Part shown: positions 19,255 through 28,207 of the stretch, piece by piece
Layout of the letters: each line of letters begins with the position of its first letter
Numbering within the stretch: position 1 is the stretch's first letter
DNA from: Aliirhizobium wenxiniae
GTDB taxonomy: Bacteria > Pseudomonadota > Alphaproteobacteria > Rhizobiales > Rhizobiaceae
Assembly: GCF_019511445.1 (NCBI RefSeq)
Contig: NZ_JAEUAN010000003.1
Coordinates: forward strand, 308,531-372,530
Reading direction: 5' to 3'
Length of the DNA stretch: 64,000 nt
Program-made: the position numbers and the translations under genes
Notes under the pieces: generated by a model
Told to the model about the DNA's origin: nothing
Seen by the model: only the letters and a program-made list of their open reading frames with translations
The model's database searches: none

Positions 19255-20879
19255 CAGTGATCTCCCCCACCAAGCTCGCTGTCGACGCCCGGCACGACGA
19301 TCGCGTTGCGAACCGCATCGATATAGAGGCTCGGAGTACTGAGCGAGCGGATCGTCGTATCCATGTACTGCATCGCCGCATTCGCCTGCACCGTCAGGAA
19401 AAGCGTCAGAGCCAGAAGGAACATGACCGGCACGATCTCGATAACGAGAACCCTCGGCACTACGCCTTCAAGCGAGGTCCAGAAGGTGCGGATACCGACG
19501 CGGGTCATGGAAATGAGTGCTGCGACACCCGACAGGATAACGAGAATGATCAGCGCCCAAACCGCAGCGGTCGGCGGCACGCCGATCGCACCGGTCCCCA
19601 TCATGGCAGACAGCATGGCGAACTTGGCGATGAAGCCCGAAAGCGGCGGCAGGCCGGAGAGAAGAATGCCGCACATGGCAAAACAGGTGCCGAGGATCGC
19701 CATCGTGCCCGGCATGGTGACACCTTCACCCTCTTCCGGCTCGTCCTCATCGGCATCACCATAAGCTTCCATCGTCACGGCCAGAACGTTTGCACCCGCA
19801 TCCTGGCTGCGCTCGACAAGCTCGATCAGCATGAAGAAGGCACTGATCGTCAGCGTGGAACTGACCAGATAGAGGAGTGCGCCGGAAGACACCGCACCGT
19901 CATTGATGCCGAGAACCATCAGCAGCGTGCCGGACGAGACCAGAACAGAGAAACCGGCAAGCCTGCCAAGCGCCTGCGACGCCAGAACGCCAATCGTGCC
20001 GAAGATCAGCGTCGCCATGCCGCCATAGAGCAGCACCGTCGAGCCGAAACCGGCGGAAGGACCGTTGTCGAACAACAGCATGGTGAGCCGCAGGATGACA
20101 TAGATGCCGAGCTTGCTGAGAATGGCAAAGACGCCGGCAACGGGGGCGGACGCCGCGCTATAGGCGGTAGGCAGCCAGAAGCAGAGCGGCCACATGCCGG
20201 CCTTGATCAGGAAGGCGATGCCGAGCACGCCCGCACCCGCCTCCATCAGCATCCGCCGGTCCGCTTCCATGTCCGGAATGCGGGCTGCAAGATCGGCCAT
20301 GTTGAGCGTACCGGCCGTACCGTAGATCAGGCTGACGCCGATCAGGAAGAGAAGCGCCGCCGCCAGGTTGACGGCAATATAGTGCATGCCCGCCTTCACC
20401 CTGAGCGGACCCGATCCGTGCAGAAGAAGGCCGTAGGATGCAGCCAGCATCACTTCGAAGAAGACGAAGAGATTGAACAGGTCACCCGTCAGAAGCGCGC
20501 CGTTGACGCCCATCAAGAGCAGCTGGAACATCGAATGGAAATGCGCGCCCATCGCATGCCAGCGCGCCAGCGAATAAACGAGCGCCGCAAACCCGACGAT
20601 CGCCGTCAGAAGCAGCATCAGCGCGGAAAGCCCGTCGAGCACGAGCACGATGCCGAAGGGAGCCGCCCAGTTGCCGAGCAGATAGACACCTTCGAAACTG
20701 TTGGGCCCGCTTTCGATCTCAAACAGGATAAAGGCAACGGCCAGCAGCAGCATCGTCGAGACGAGGCTCACCATTGCCTTGGCGACACGGCGCCTTTCGT
20801 CAATGAACAGCAGGATCGCGGCGGCCGCCAGCGGGATGAGGACCGGCGCGATGATGAGATGATGCGACCAGCCGTTCAT
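19254..20879 (-). CDS. phaD: PhaD/MrpD/MnhD antiporter subunit
   Basis: A 541-residue proton-pumping-type subunit homologous to the NuoN/NuoM antiporter modules of complex I. It has about 14 membrane helices; the conserved region FNLFVFFEVMLAASYGLLLH contains the essential glutamate of the family and GIAFLIKAGMWPLCFWLPTA the lysine. An insert EDEPEEGEGVTMPG near residue 380 is an acidic loop. Its start overlaps the phaC stop by 4 bases. Confidence 0.94.
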   Translation of the reverse strand: MNGWSHHLIIAPVLIPLAAAAILLFIDERRRVAKAMVSLVSTMLLLAVAFILFEIESGPNSFEGVYLLGNWAAPFGIVLVLDGLSALMLLLTAIVGFAALVYSLARWHAMGAHFHSMFQLLLMGVNGALLTGDLFNLFVFFEVMLAASYGLLLHGSGPLRVKAGMHYIAVNLAAALLFLIGVSLIYGTAGTLNMADLAARIPDMEADRRMLMEAGAGVLGIAFLIKAGMWPLCFWLPTAYSAASAPVAGVFAILSKLGIYVILRLTMLLFDNGPSAGFGSTVLLYGGMATLIFGTIGVLASQALGRLAGFSVLVSSGTLLMVLGINDGAVSSGALLYLVSSTLTISAFFMLIELVERSQDAGANVLAVTMEAYGDADEDEPEEGEGVTMPGTMAILGTCFAMCGILLSGLPPLSGFIAKFAMLSAMMGTGAIGVPPTAAVWALIILVILSGVAALISMTRVGIRTFWTSLEGVVPRVLVIEIVPVMFLLALTLFLTVQANAAMQYMDTTIRSLSTPSLYIDAVRNAIVVPGVDSELGGGDH

Positions 20880-21214
20880 CGCTTGTCCCCCCTGCCGTCG
20901 ACATGGTCGGTGCCGGTCAGGCCGCGCGAGGCGAGCAGGACGACGAGAAACAGCGCGGTGGTCGCAAAACCGATGACGATAGCGGTCAGAACCAGCGCCT
21001 GCGGCACCGGATCGGCAAGCATGCTGCTGGATGCGCCCTCACCGAGGATCGGGGGAACATTGGTCTTCACCCCGCCGGTGCTGAAGATGAACAGGTTCAC
21101 CGCATAGGACAGAAGCGAAAGCCCGATGATGACCTGATAGGTGCGCGGGCGCAGGATCAGCCACACGCCGCAGCTTGTCATCACGCCGATCGCGATGGAG
21201 AGGATGATTTCCAT
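20876..21214 (-). CDS. phaC: PhaC/MrpC/MnhC antiporter subunit
   Basis: A 112-residue three-helix subunit homologous to NuoK, with LRPRTYQVIIGLSLLSYAVN and DPVPQALVLTAIVIGFATTA as family signatures. ATG at 21214 is the right start, sharing a base with the phaAB stop; the longer open frame upstream is the shadow of phaAB. Confidence 0.93.
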   Translation of the reverse strand: MEIILSIAIGVMTSCGVWLILRPRTYQVIIGLSLLSYAVNLFIFSTGGVKTNVPPILGEGASSSMLADPVPQALVLTAIVIGFATTALFLVVLLASRGLTGTDHVDGRGDKR

Positions 21215-24141
21215 TAGTCGTCCCTCCCCTTTTCGGCTTCGATGACGCGCAGGCGGTTGATGCGGATGGATTGGTGCGCAAGCGCGACGAGGATCAGAAC
21301 CGTCGATCCGACGACCAGAAGGAACACACCGAGATCGAAGAGCAGCGCCGTCGCCGCCGGCACCTTTCCGATCAGCGGCACGGTGAGATACTGGAAATGC
21401 GAGGTCAGGAACGGGTAGCCCAGGAACCATGCGCCGATGCCGGTCACGGTTGCCATGATGAGCCCGACCCCCATCCAGCGCAGCGGCAGAATGCGGATGC
21501 GATCCTCCGCCCAGCGTGTGCCGCCGGCGAGATACTGGAGGAGGAAGGCGATCGACAATGTCAGGCCGGCCGAGAAACCGCCGCCTGGCAGATCATGGCC
21601 GCGCATCAGGATATAGACCGCGAAGGTGATGATCACCGGGAACATCCACTGCATGATCACCGAGGGGATCAGCAGATATTCGCGAACCGTGTCGCCTGCA
21701 TTGCGCTCCGGGCGCTCCTCATCGAAACGGGCCTGGATCTGCTGCTGCTCCGGCATGAGCATCGTATCAGGCGCGGGGCGGAAACGTCGGAGCAGGGCGT
21801 AGACGGTCAGCGCCACGATGCCGAGGACGGCGATTTCGCCGAGCGTATCGAAACCGCGGAAATCGACCAGGATGACGTTGACGACATTGCGCCCGCCGCC
21901 TTCCGAATAGGCGTTTTCAAGGAAGTAATTGGCGATCGCATCCGGCACCGGCATGGTCATCACGGCATAGGAGATGAAGGTCATGCCGATCCCGCAGATG
22001 ATCGCGATCAGAAGGTCGCGGAAGCGGCGGAACCTTGCACGGAACGTCACCGACTCATCCATCTTCTCCGTCCGCTTTGGCAGCCAGCGCAACCCGAGCA
22101 GGATGAGGACGGTGGTGACGATTTCGACAAGCAGCTGGGTAATCGCCAGATCCGGCGCCGAGAGCCAGACGAAGGTGATGCAGACGATCAGACCGATGCC
22201 GCCAAGCATGATCAGCGCCGCAAGCCGGTGGTATTTCGCCAGATAGGCCGTGCCGATGGCAAGGCAGATGCCGATCAGCCAGATACCGGCAAAAACCTTG
22301 TCGACGCCGGAGAAGACGAAGGCCCGCGGCTCGAAGCCGGAAAGCCAGAGCGGCAGAAGCCCGGCCATAAAGCCGGTAACGACCACCCAGCGCAGCTGCG
22401 GCTGCAGATTGCGCGTACCGAGCCGCTGCTCGGCCATACGCGCCCAGCGCCAGGACACCTCGACGAGAATGCGTTCGAAGATACGCTGGCCCTTCAGCCG
22501 GCGCAGAAGCGGTGGGCCATCCTCGCAGGTGGCGAGATAATGGCGTAGCACGAAATAGAGCGCCGCACCGCCGGCAAGCGCAATCAGGCTCATGATCAGC
22601 GGCAGATTGAAGCCATGCCAGATGGAAAGGCTGTATTCCGGCGTATCGACGCCCAGCACGCTGACGACCGCCGCCTGGAGGAACGGGCCGATCGAGAACG
22701 CAGGTGCAATACCGACGATCAGGCAGATGACCACCAGCAGTTCGATTGGGAAACGCATCCAGCGCGATGGCTCGTGCGGCGTATCCTTCGGCAGATTGGT
22801 GGGCGACGGACCGAAGAAGACGGTGTGAATGAAGCGCAGCGAATAGGCGACGCTGAACGCCCCGGCAAGCGTTGCGACGTAGGGCAGGATGACGTCAAGG
22901 ATCGAATCCGCATGGGTCTCGATCGCTTCGGCAAAGAACATTTCCTTCGACAGGAAGCCGTTGAGCAGCGGCACGCCGGCCATCGCCGCACTCGCGACCA
23001 TGGCAAGCGTCGCCGTATAGGGCAGATAGCGGAAAAGCCCACTCAACCGCCGCATGTCGCGCGTTCCGGTCTCGTGGTCGATGATGCCGGCCGCCATGAA
23101 CAGCGACGCCTTGAACGTCGCGTGGTTCAGCATGTGGAAGATCGCCGCCACCGTGGCGAGTGGACTGCCGAGGCTCAAGAGCGTGGTGATCAGCCCGAGA
23201 TGGCTGATCGTCGAATAGGCGAGCAACCCCTTCAGGTCCTGCTGGAAGATCGCGAAAAACGCACCGATCAGCAATGTGAGGATGCCCGCTGCGCCGAGGA
23301 TGAAGAACCACTCGTAGGTTCCAGACAGCGCCGGCGAGAAACGGGCGAGCAGGAAAACCCCGGCTTTCACCATCGTGGCCGAATGCAGGAAGGCGGAAAC
23401 CGGCGTCGGCGCCGCCATCGCGTTGGGCAGCCAGAAATGGAAGGGGAACTGCGCGCTTTTCGTCAATGCGCCGAGCAGGATGAAGACGAGCGCCGGAACA
23501 TAGAGCGCGTGGCTGCGGATCAGATCACCGGATGCAAGGATCTTGTCGAGATCATAACTGCCGACGATATTGCCGAGAAGCAAAAGGCCGATCAACAGGC
23601 AGAAGCCGCCGATACCGGTAATCGTCAGCGCCATACGCGCGCCGTCACGCGCGGCGGCCGAATTGTTCCAGTAGCTGATCAGCAGGAAGGACGAAATGCT
23701 CGTCAATTCCCAGAAGATCGACAGAAGGATGACATTGCCCGACAGGACAATGCCGAGCATGGCCCCCATGAAGGCGAGGAAGAAGGAGAAGAACCGCGGA
23801 ACCGGATCCTCTTCGGACATATAATAGCGGGCGTAGACGGTAACCAGGAAACCGATGCCGTTGATCAGCACGCTGAACATCCAGGCAAAACCATCCAGAC
23901 GCAGCGAAAAATTCAGCCCGAGCTGAGGAATCCATTCCAGGTTATAGCGAAGGACATTTCCATCGGTCACCTGCGGATAGGCCAGCACGGTGATGACAAG
24001 GCAGGAGAAAGCAACAAGAGACGCCAGACGCGACGGAAGGGCCGCGGATGCCGTGTTCAGGAGCATTACGGAAAGGAGACTTCCGATAAACGGCAGGGCC
24101 AGCAGCAGAACGAGAAAGTGCGGCGCAAGCGTTATCCCAAT
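21214..24141 (-). CDS. phaAB: PhaAB, fused MrpA/MrpB subunit; probable ATT start
   Basis: A protein of about 975 residues that fuses the MrpA proton-translocating module (NuoL-like; FWELTSISSFLLISYWNNSA, LTKSAQFPFHFWLPNAMAAP) with an MrpB domain near the C-terminus (YILMRGHDLPGGGFSAGL). The first ATG, at 24066, would cut away the first membrane helix. The frame continues 25 codons further up to an in-frame TAG at 24145-24147, adding APHFLVLLLALPFIGSLLSV, a typical first helix. The only plausible start there is ATT at 24139-24141, placed 7 bases after AAGGA. The start codon is therefore inferred, not certain. Confidence 0.88.
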   Translation of the reverse strand: MGITLAPHFLVLLLALPFIGSLLSVMLLNTASAALPSRLASLVAFSCLVITVLAYPQVTDGNVLRYNLEWIPQLGLNFSLRLDGFAWMFSVLINGIGFLVTVYARYYMSEEDPVPRFFSFFLAFMGAMLGIVLSGNVILLSIFWELTSISSFLLISYWNNSAAARDGARMALTITGIGGFCLLIGLLLLGNIVGSYDLDKILASGDLIRSHALYVPALVFILLGALTKSAQFPFHFWLPNAMAAPTPVSAFLHSATMVKAGVFLLARFSPALSGTYEWFFILGAAGILTLLIGAFFAIFQQDLKGLLAYSTISHLGLITTLLSLGSPLATVAAIFHMLNHATFKASLFMAAGIIDHETGTRDMRRLSGLFRYLPYTATLAMVASAAMAGVPLLNGFLSKEMFFAEAIETHADSILDVILPYVATLAGAFSVAYSLRFIHTVFFGPSPTNLPKDTPHEPSRWMRFPIELLVVICLIVGIAPAFSIGPFLQAAVVSVLGVDTPEYSLSIWHGFNLPLIMSLIALAGGAALYFVLRHYLATCEDGPPLLRRLKGQRIFERILVEVSWRWARMAEQRLGTRNLQPQLRWVVVTGFMAGLLPLWLSGFEPRAFVFSGVDKVFAGIWLIGICLAIGTAYLAKYHRLAALIMLGGIGLIVCITFVWLSAPDLAITQLLVEIVTTVLILLGLRWLPKRTEKMDESVTFRARFRRFRDLLIAIICGIGMTFISYAVMTMPVPDAIANYFLENAYSEGGGRNVVNVILVDFRGFDTLGEIAVLGIVALTVYALLRRFRPAPDTMLMPEQQQIQARFDEERPERNAGDTVREYLLIPSVIMQWMFPVIITFAVYILMRGHDLPGGGFSAGLTLSIAFLLQYLAGGTRWAEDRIRILPLRWMGVGLIMATVTGIGAWFLGYPFLTSHFQYLTVPLIGKVPAATALLFDLGVFLLVVGSTVLILVALAHQSIRINRLRVIEAEKGRDD

Positions 24142-24226
24142 GACCTATTCCTTCATTTCCAAGGCATTTCAGTCCTTTATCATGTAATGGGGCGCCCCAC
24201 TAGCCAATCGGATCAAACTGCCATAT

Positions 24227-24532
24227 ATGATTGATTCTGACCAATATGGGCAATTTGGAACAATGGGTCAACCGGATCAGGGAAAGATTTTGTCGCCGGC
24301 GCTCTGTCGGGCGGGCCGTGGCTTTCTGGACTGGACGCAATGCGATCTGGCGGATCGCTCCGGCGTGTCTCGCAGCACGATCAGGGACTACGAAGGTGAC
24401 CGCCATGAAGTCCACCGCTCGACGGAAGCCCAACTCCGCCGAGCCTTTGAAGAAGGCGGCCTAGCCTTCGTCACGGTCGATGAAGATTGTATAGGCATCT
24501 GCCCGAAGGAAAAGAACAGGCCAGCCGACTGA
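24227..24532 (+). CDS. Small XRE-type helix-turn-helix protein
   Basis: A 101-residue protein whose middle (FLDWTQCDLADRSGVSRSTIRDYE) is an XRE-family HTH, followed by a short region RRAFEEGGLAFV. Proteins of this size and layout are frequent in rhizobia; no target is known. The start may be 24227 or 24263 (MGQPDQGK), neither with a strong ribosome site. It is transcribed away from phaAB and converges on the microcompartment regulator. Confidence 0.65.
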   Translation: MIDSDQYGQFGTMGQPDQGKILSPALCRAGRGFLDWTQCDLADRSGVSRSTIRDYEGDRHEVHRSTEAQLRRAFEEGGLAFVTVDEDCIGICPKEKNRPAD

Positions 24533-24539
24533 GCTTCAG

Positions 24540-25634
24540 TCAGCCGACCCGAGCCTTCTGGAATTGCTGTCTGTATTCGGACGGCGAAACACCCACCTCC
24601 TTCTTGAAGGCTTTGCAGAAATAGTTTGCATCCGCATAGGAAAGGTCTAGCGAGACATTGCTGATCGGCAGATCGCTGTTTTGCAGCAGCACCTTGGCGC
24701 GTTCGATACGCTGGCCTTTGAGGTAGGAAATGAAGGTCGTATTCATTTTCTTGCGAAATAGCCGGCTGAGATAGCACGGGCTGACATGCGCGAATTCAGC
24801 CGCCTCTTCCAGAGTCACCCCCTTGGATAGGTTGCGCTCGATAAAATGAAGTACTGTTTCTATTCTTTCCCCGGCAGCCCCGCCCTGCTCCTGGCCGGGA
24901 TCGAACAGAACGTCGATGATCTGACACAAAAGTTCCTGAACCTTGTACTGGCTGCGTACATCGAGACGCTGGCTTTCCAGTTCGTCCACCTGTCGCGCCA
25001 TCGGCAGGCTCAATTTGCGGCCCATCTCCTCCAGAAGATCCGTCAGGATCTCGGCAAGATCGAGCACCTCATGGCGCGGCGCCACGTCCTTGTGCGCATA
25101 AATGCTTTCAAGCCGCATGCGCACGAAACGCAGACAATCCCGATAGGCACGCCTTTCGACCAAGGACCGGATTTCTTCGGCAGTGCCAGCCTCATCGTCC
25201 GCTTCATCCTCGGCCACATCCATTGTCGGGACCAGATGCAGGCTCTGCTGCGACTTGTCCGGAGCTGGTAGGGCCAGGCAATCGCGAACGCCGTCGAGCA
25301 ATGCGTCGGCCCGCACCGGCTTCAGAAGGAAACCGTCAGCCTTGTATTGGATTGCTGCCTGCATGATGTCGAAATAGTCATAGGCGGTCACGATCAACAC
25401 TTTTGTAGCCAAATGTCGTTCACGCACCATCTGCAGCAATTCCAGCCCATTGGGGCGCGGAATCCTGATATCGAGCAACATCACGTCGATACGCTCGCTC
25501 TCTAGCAGCTTGACCGCCTCAGAACCATTTTTGGCCTCACCGACGATCCTTATGTCATCGGCGTTGCGCTCGATGATGGAGCGCAGAGCGCGCCTTTCCA
25601 GTTCCTCATCTTCGACGATGGCCATGTTGAACAT
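24540..25634 (-). CDS. Response regulator with AraC-type DNA-binding domain (YesN-like)
   Basis: A 364-residue regulator. Residues 1-120 form a receiver domain with acidic pocket (VEDEE), phosphoacceptor Asp55 (LLDIRIP) and the conserved lysine in FLLKPV. Residues about 260-360 form two AraC-type HTH motifs (TLEEAAEFAHVSPCYLSRLF and ISNVSLDLSYADANYFCKAF). GGGAG before the ATG at 25634 fixes the start. It is the final gene of the microcompartment run, 31 bases after the sensor kinase gene, and is the obvious activator of that operon. Confidence 0.92.
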   Translation of the reverse strand: MFNMAIVEDEELERRALRSIIERNADDIRIVGEAKNGSEAVKLLESERIDVMLLDIRIPRPNGLELLQMVRERHLATKVLIVTAYDYFDIMQAAIQYKADGFLLKPVRADALLDGVRDCLALPAPDKSQQSLHLVPTMDVAEDEADDEAGTAEEIRSLVERRAYRDCLRFVRMRLESIYAHKDVAPRHEVLDLAEILTDLLEEMGRKLSLPMARQVDELESQRLDVRSQYKVQELLCQIIDVLFDPGQEQGGAAGERIETVLHFIERNLSKGVTLEEAAEFAHVSPCYLSRLFRKKMNTTFISYLKGQRIERAKVLLQNSDLPISNVSLDLSYADANYFCKAFKKEVGVSPSEYRQQFQKARVG

Positions 25635-25665
25635 AAAAATCTCCCGTCAATCTGCCCCCACGCCT

Positions 25666-27057
25666 TCAGAAGTCGAAGGGCTCGAATTCCAGAGGGAAAC
25701 GCATGCGCACCAGCGTCCCGCGCCCCTGGCGAAAAGGACTGAGAATCTCCAGCCCATGATCCGTGCCGAAGTAATAACGAAGCCGGCTATCGATATTATA
25801 GATGCCTATGCTCTTGCGGCCGCCGCGATCGGCCTCGCCGCGCAGAACAGCCTGCTTGCGCTCCGGCGATATGCCGTCGCCGTTGTCGACGATATCGATG
25901 ATCAACTCGACCCCGTCGCGATAGGCAGTGATCTCTATCAACCCGCCGCTCTCACGCGGTTCTATCGCGTAATTGATGCAGTTCTCCACGATTGGTTGAA
26001 GCACCATCACCGGACAGAGCACGTCCAGAAATTCATCCGGTATGTCGAGAGTAAATTCGAAGCGGTCACCAACCCGAAGCTTCAGCAGATGCAGATAATT
26101 GCGGACATGTTCCACCTCCATCCGCAAGGGCACGAATTGCGACCCGCTCTTTTTCAGGACATAGCGCATCATATCAGCAAATGCATGCACGGTGTTTTCG
26201 GTTTCCGGAGCGTCTTCGACCAGCGCAAGCCTGCCGATCGTATTCAGGACATTGAACAGGAAATGCGGGTTGACCTGATAGGAAAGCGCCTGCAGTTCCG
26301 CCTCGCGAAGAAGTCTTTCAAGCTCTGCCCGCCGTTTCGACTCCTCGGCCAACCGCAGGTTCTTCGCATAAAGCTCCTGGGCTACGCCGCGCGAATAGCT
26401 CTCCTCGACGATATGCGATGCGATGTAGAACAGCGAATAGGCAGCCGAGCGCAGTTTCTCATAGGAGACCGAATTGATCCGGTGATGTTCATCCAGCAGC
26501 GGCTGGTGTTCTCGCCACGACCCTTCTATCGGGAAAATATTGGAAAGATCGACGAGACCGGTCGCCCCCTCATCAGACGTAAGCTTGACCTGGCCGCAGA
26601 TGACCGCGCCCAGATATTCCCCGCGCACGATGATGGGCGCCGCAAAATCGACCAGGCTGCAATGGCATCGATAAATGGATGGCTCACCGGTAGAGAGTGC
26701 GGTGCGGCCGCCCACCGCGTCGCAATGAAAACACCGCTCCCGCCACTCGGCTCTGGCGCGAACGGCCTGGCAGAATGCCGAAAACCCGGACGGCTTGGTG
26801 ACAGGAACACCTTCCGGATCGACGATCACCATCGCGACCCCGACTGCGGCACTGAAATTGTCCTGGACCTTCTGGAGCATTTCGGTGCTCATCAGTTCCA
26901 GCAGCCTCTTGCGCCGCGCTGCCTTGCTCAGGTGCGCGGTTTCCGCAGGTCGATCCGCCGCAGCAGGAAAAACCTCCGGAAAGATCAGAATCTCCGGATT
27001 TATCTGCGGCACCACCTCCTCAGGCTGCCCGCTCGGTCGGTCTGCTCCCATGACCAC
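25666..27057 (-). CDS. PocR-domain sensor histidine kinase of the LytS/YesM type
   Basis: A 463-residue cytoplasmic kinase without membrane helices. Residues about 55-230 form a PocR ligand-binding domain with its cysteine set (Cys96, Cys109, Cys112, Cys131, Cys133). A short coiled segment leads to the His_kinase domain with QVNPHFLFNVLNTI (His265) and the ATPase box DNGDGIS. PocR of Salmonella responds to 1,2-propanediol, so this kinase probably senses the microcompartment substrate inside the cell. Its ATG overlaps the end of metK by 58 bases; a later start is possible. It pairs with the response regulator downstream. Confidence 0.9.
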   Translation of the reverse strand: MVMGADRPSGQPEEVVPQINPEILIFPEVFPAAADRPAETAHLSKAARRKRLLELMSTEMLQKVQDNFSAAVGVAMVIVDPEGVPVTKPSGFSAFCQAVRARAEWRERCFHCDAVGGRTALSTGEPSIYRCHCSLVDFAAPIIVRGEYLGAVICGQVKLTSDEGATGLVDLSNIFPIEGSWREHQPLLDEHHRINSVSYEKLRSAAYSLFYIASHIVEESYSRGVAQELYAKNLRLAEESKRRAELERLLREAELQALSYQVNPHFLFNVLNTIGRLALVEDAPETENTVHAFADMMRYVLKKSGSQFVPLRMEVEHVRNYLHLLKLRVGDRFEFTLDIPDEFLDVLCPVMVLQPIVENCINYAIEPRESGGLIEITAYRDGVELIIDIVDNGDGISPERKQAVLRGEADRGGRKSIGIYNIDSRLRYYFGTDHGLEILSPFRQGRGTLVRMRFPLEFEPFDF

Positions 27058-28151
27058 CCCTCCGCATCTCGGCCGAAATGACCATAGGATGCGGTTTTCT
27101 CGAATATCGGACGTCTCAGTCCAAGCACATCGATCATTCCGGATACGCTGAGCGGGAAAAGCTCGCGTATCGCCTCCTCAAGCAAAGCGGAATCGACCGA
27201 CAATTTCTCCGCGGATGATACCGCGACCATTTCCGGTTCTTTCTGACCTATCGCAAAAGCCAGCGATATTTCGCAATTTGTCGCAAGTCCGGCAGCGACG
27301 ACATTCTTGGCAATATACCGCGCCATATAGGCGCCAGTGCGATCCACCTTGGTCGCATCCTTGCCGGAAAAGGCGCCTCCCCCATGACGCCCGATGCCGC
27401 CATAGGTATCGACAATGATCTTGCGGCCGGTAAGCCCCGTATCGGCCGCCGGACCTCCTTTGACGAAACGTCCCGTTGGATTGATGAGGACCCGCGTATC
27501 CCGCTTTAGCCATGGCCCCATCACCGGCGCGATGACCTCTTCCAGCACGCCGCGCAGCAACTGCTCGCGCTCGATCTCTTCTGAATGCTGGGTCGAGACG
27601 ACAACACTGATCAGCCTTTCCGGCCGCCCCTCCTTATCATGGGCGAATGTCACCTGTGCCTTGCCGTCCGGCCGCAGCCAGGTAAGATTTCCGCTCTTGC
27701 GCACCTCTGCCAGCCTGCGCGTCAGCTTGTGGGCAAAGTCGATCGAAACCGGCATCAGGCTTTCGGTCTCGCTGCTGGCGTAACCGTAGAAAATCCCCTG
27801 GTCACCTGCGCCGAAATCCTTCTCGCGCACGACGCCCAGCGCAATATCCGGCGACTGTTCATGCAGGTCGGCGAGAATGAAACATCCATCGGCATCGAAA
27901 CCAAGGTCTGGATCGGTATAGCCGATGCGCCGGATCACATCACGCGCGATACGGATCACATCGACCGAAGCCCGTGACGTCACCTCGCCTGCGATATGGA
28001 CGGTATTGCCCGAGACCATGACTTCGGCGGCAACGCGCGCCATCGGATCCTGCGCAAGATGGGCATCGAGAATGGCATCCGAAATCTGGTCGCAAACCTT
28101 GTCGGGGTGACCTTCCGTCACCGATTCTGCCGTCGTGTAGCGCGCGACCAT
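27000..28151 (-). CDS. metK: S-adenosylmethionine synthetase within the microcompartment operon
   Basis: A full-length 383-residue enzyme making S-adenosylmethionine from methionine and ATP. All signatures are present: TEGHPDKVCDQISDAILDA, GAGDQGIFYGYA, and GGGAFSGKDATKVDRTGAY. AAAGGAGG before ATG 28151 sets the start. The gene lies directly after the radical-SAM activase and before the PocR kinase, so it probably supplies SAM to the activase. Residue choices (GIFYGYA instead of the common GLMFGYA) and its context suggest a paralogue distinct from a housekeeping copy elsewhere. Confidence 0.95.
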   Translation of the reverse strand: MVARYTTAESVTEGHPDKVCDQISDAILDAHLAQDPMARVAAEVMVSGNTVHIAGEVTSRASVDVIRIARDVIRRIGYTDPDLGFDADGCFILADLHEQSPDIALGVVREKDFGAGDQGIFYGYASSETESLMPVSIDFAHKLTRRLAEVRKSGNLTWLRPDGKAQVTFAHDKEGRPERLISVVVSTQHSEEIEREQLLRGVLEEVIAPVMGPWLKRDTRVLINPTGRFVKGGPAADTGLTGRKIIVDTYGGIGRHGGGAFSGKDATKVDRTGAYMARYIAKNVVAAGLATNCEISLAFAIGQKEPEMVAVSSAEKLSVDSALLEEAIRELFPLSVSGMIDVLGLRRPIFEKTASYGHFGRDAEGWSWEQTDRAGSLRRWCRR

Positions 28152-28207
28152 GATCGCCTCCTTTATCCAGGCCCGGGATGCACGTCCCGGATCATCGTCT
28201 TTTTGGT

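Noticed and set aside
19257..21107. 616-codon plus-strand frame opposite phaD
   Set aside because: Composition is rich in Arg, His, Asp and Gln, typical of antisense reading of membrane-protein genes; no family match.
21271..24234. Two plus-strand frames (425 and 539 codons) opposite phaAB
   Set aside because: Same antisense artefact; phaAB on the other strand is unmistakable.
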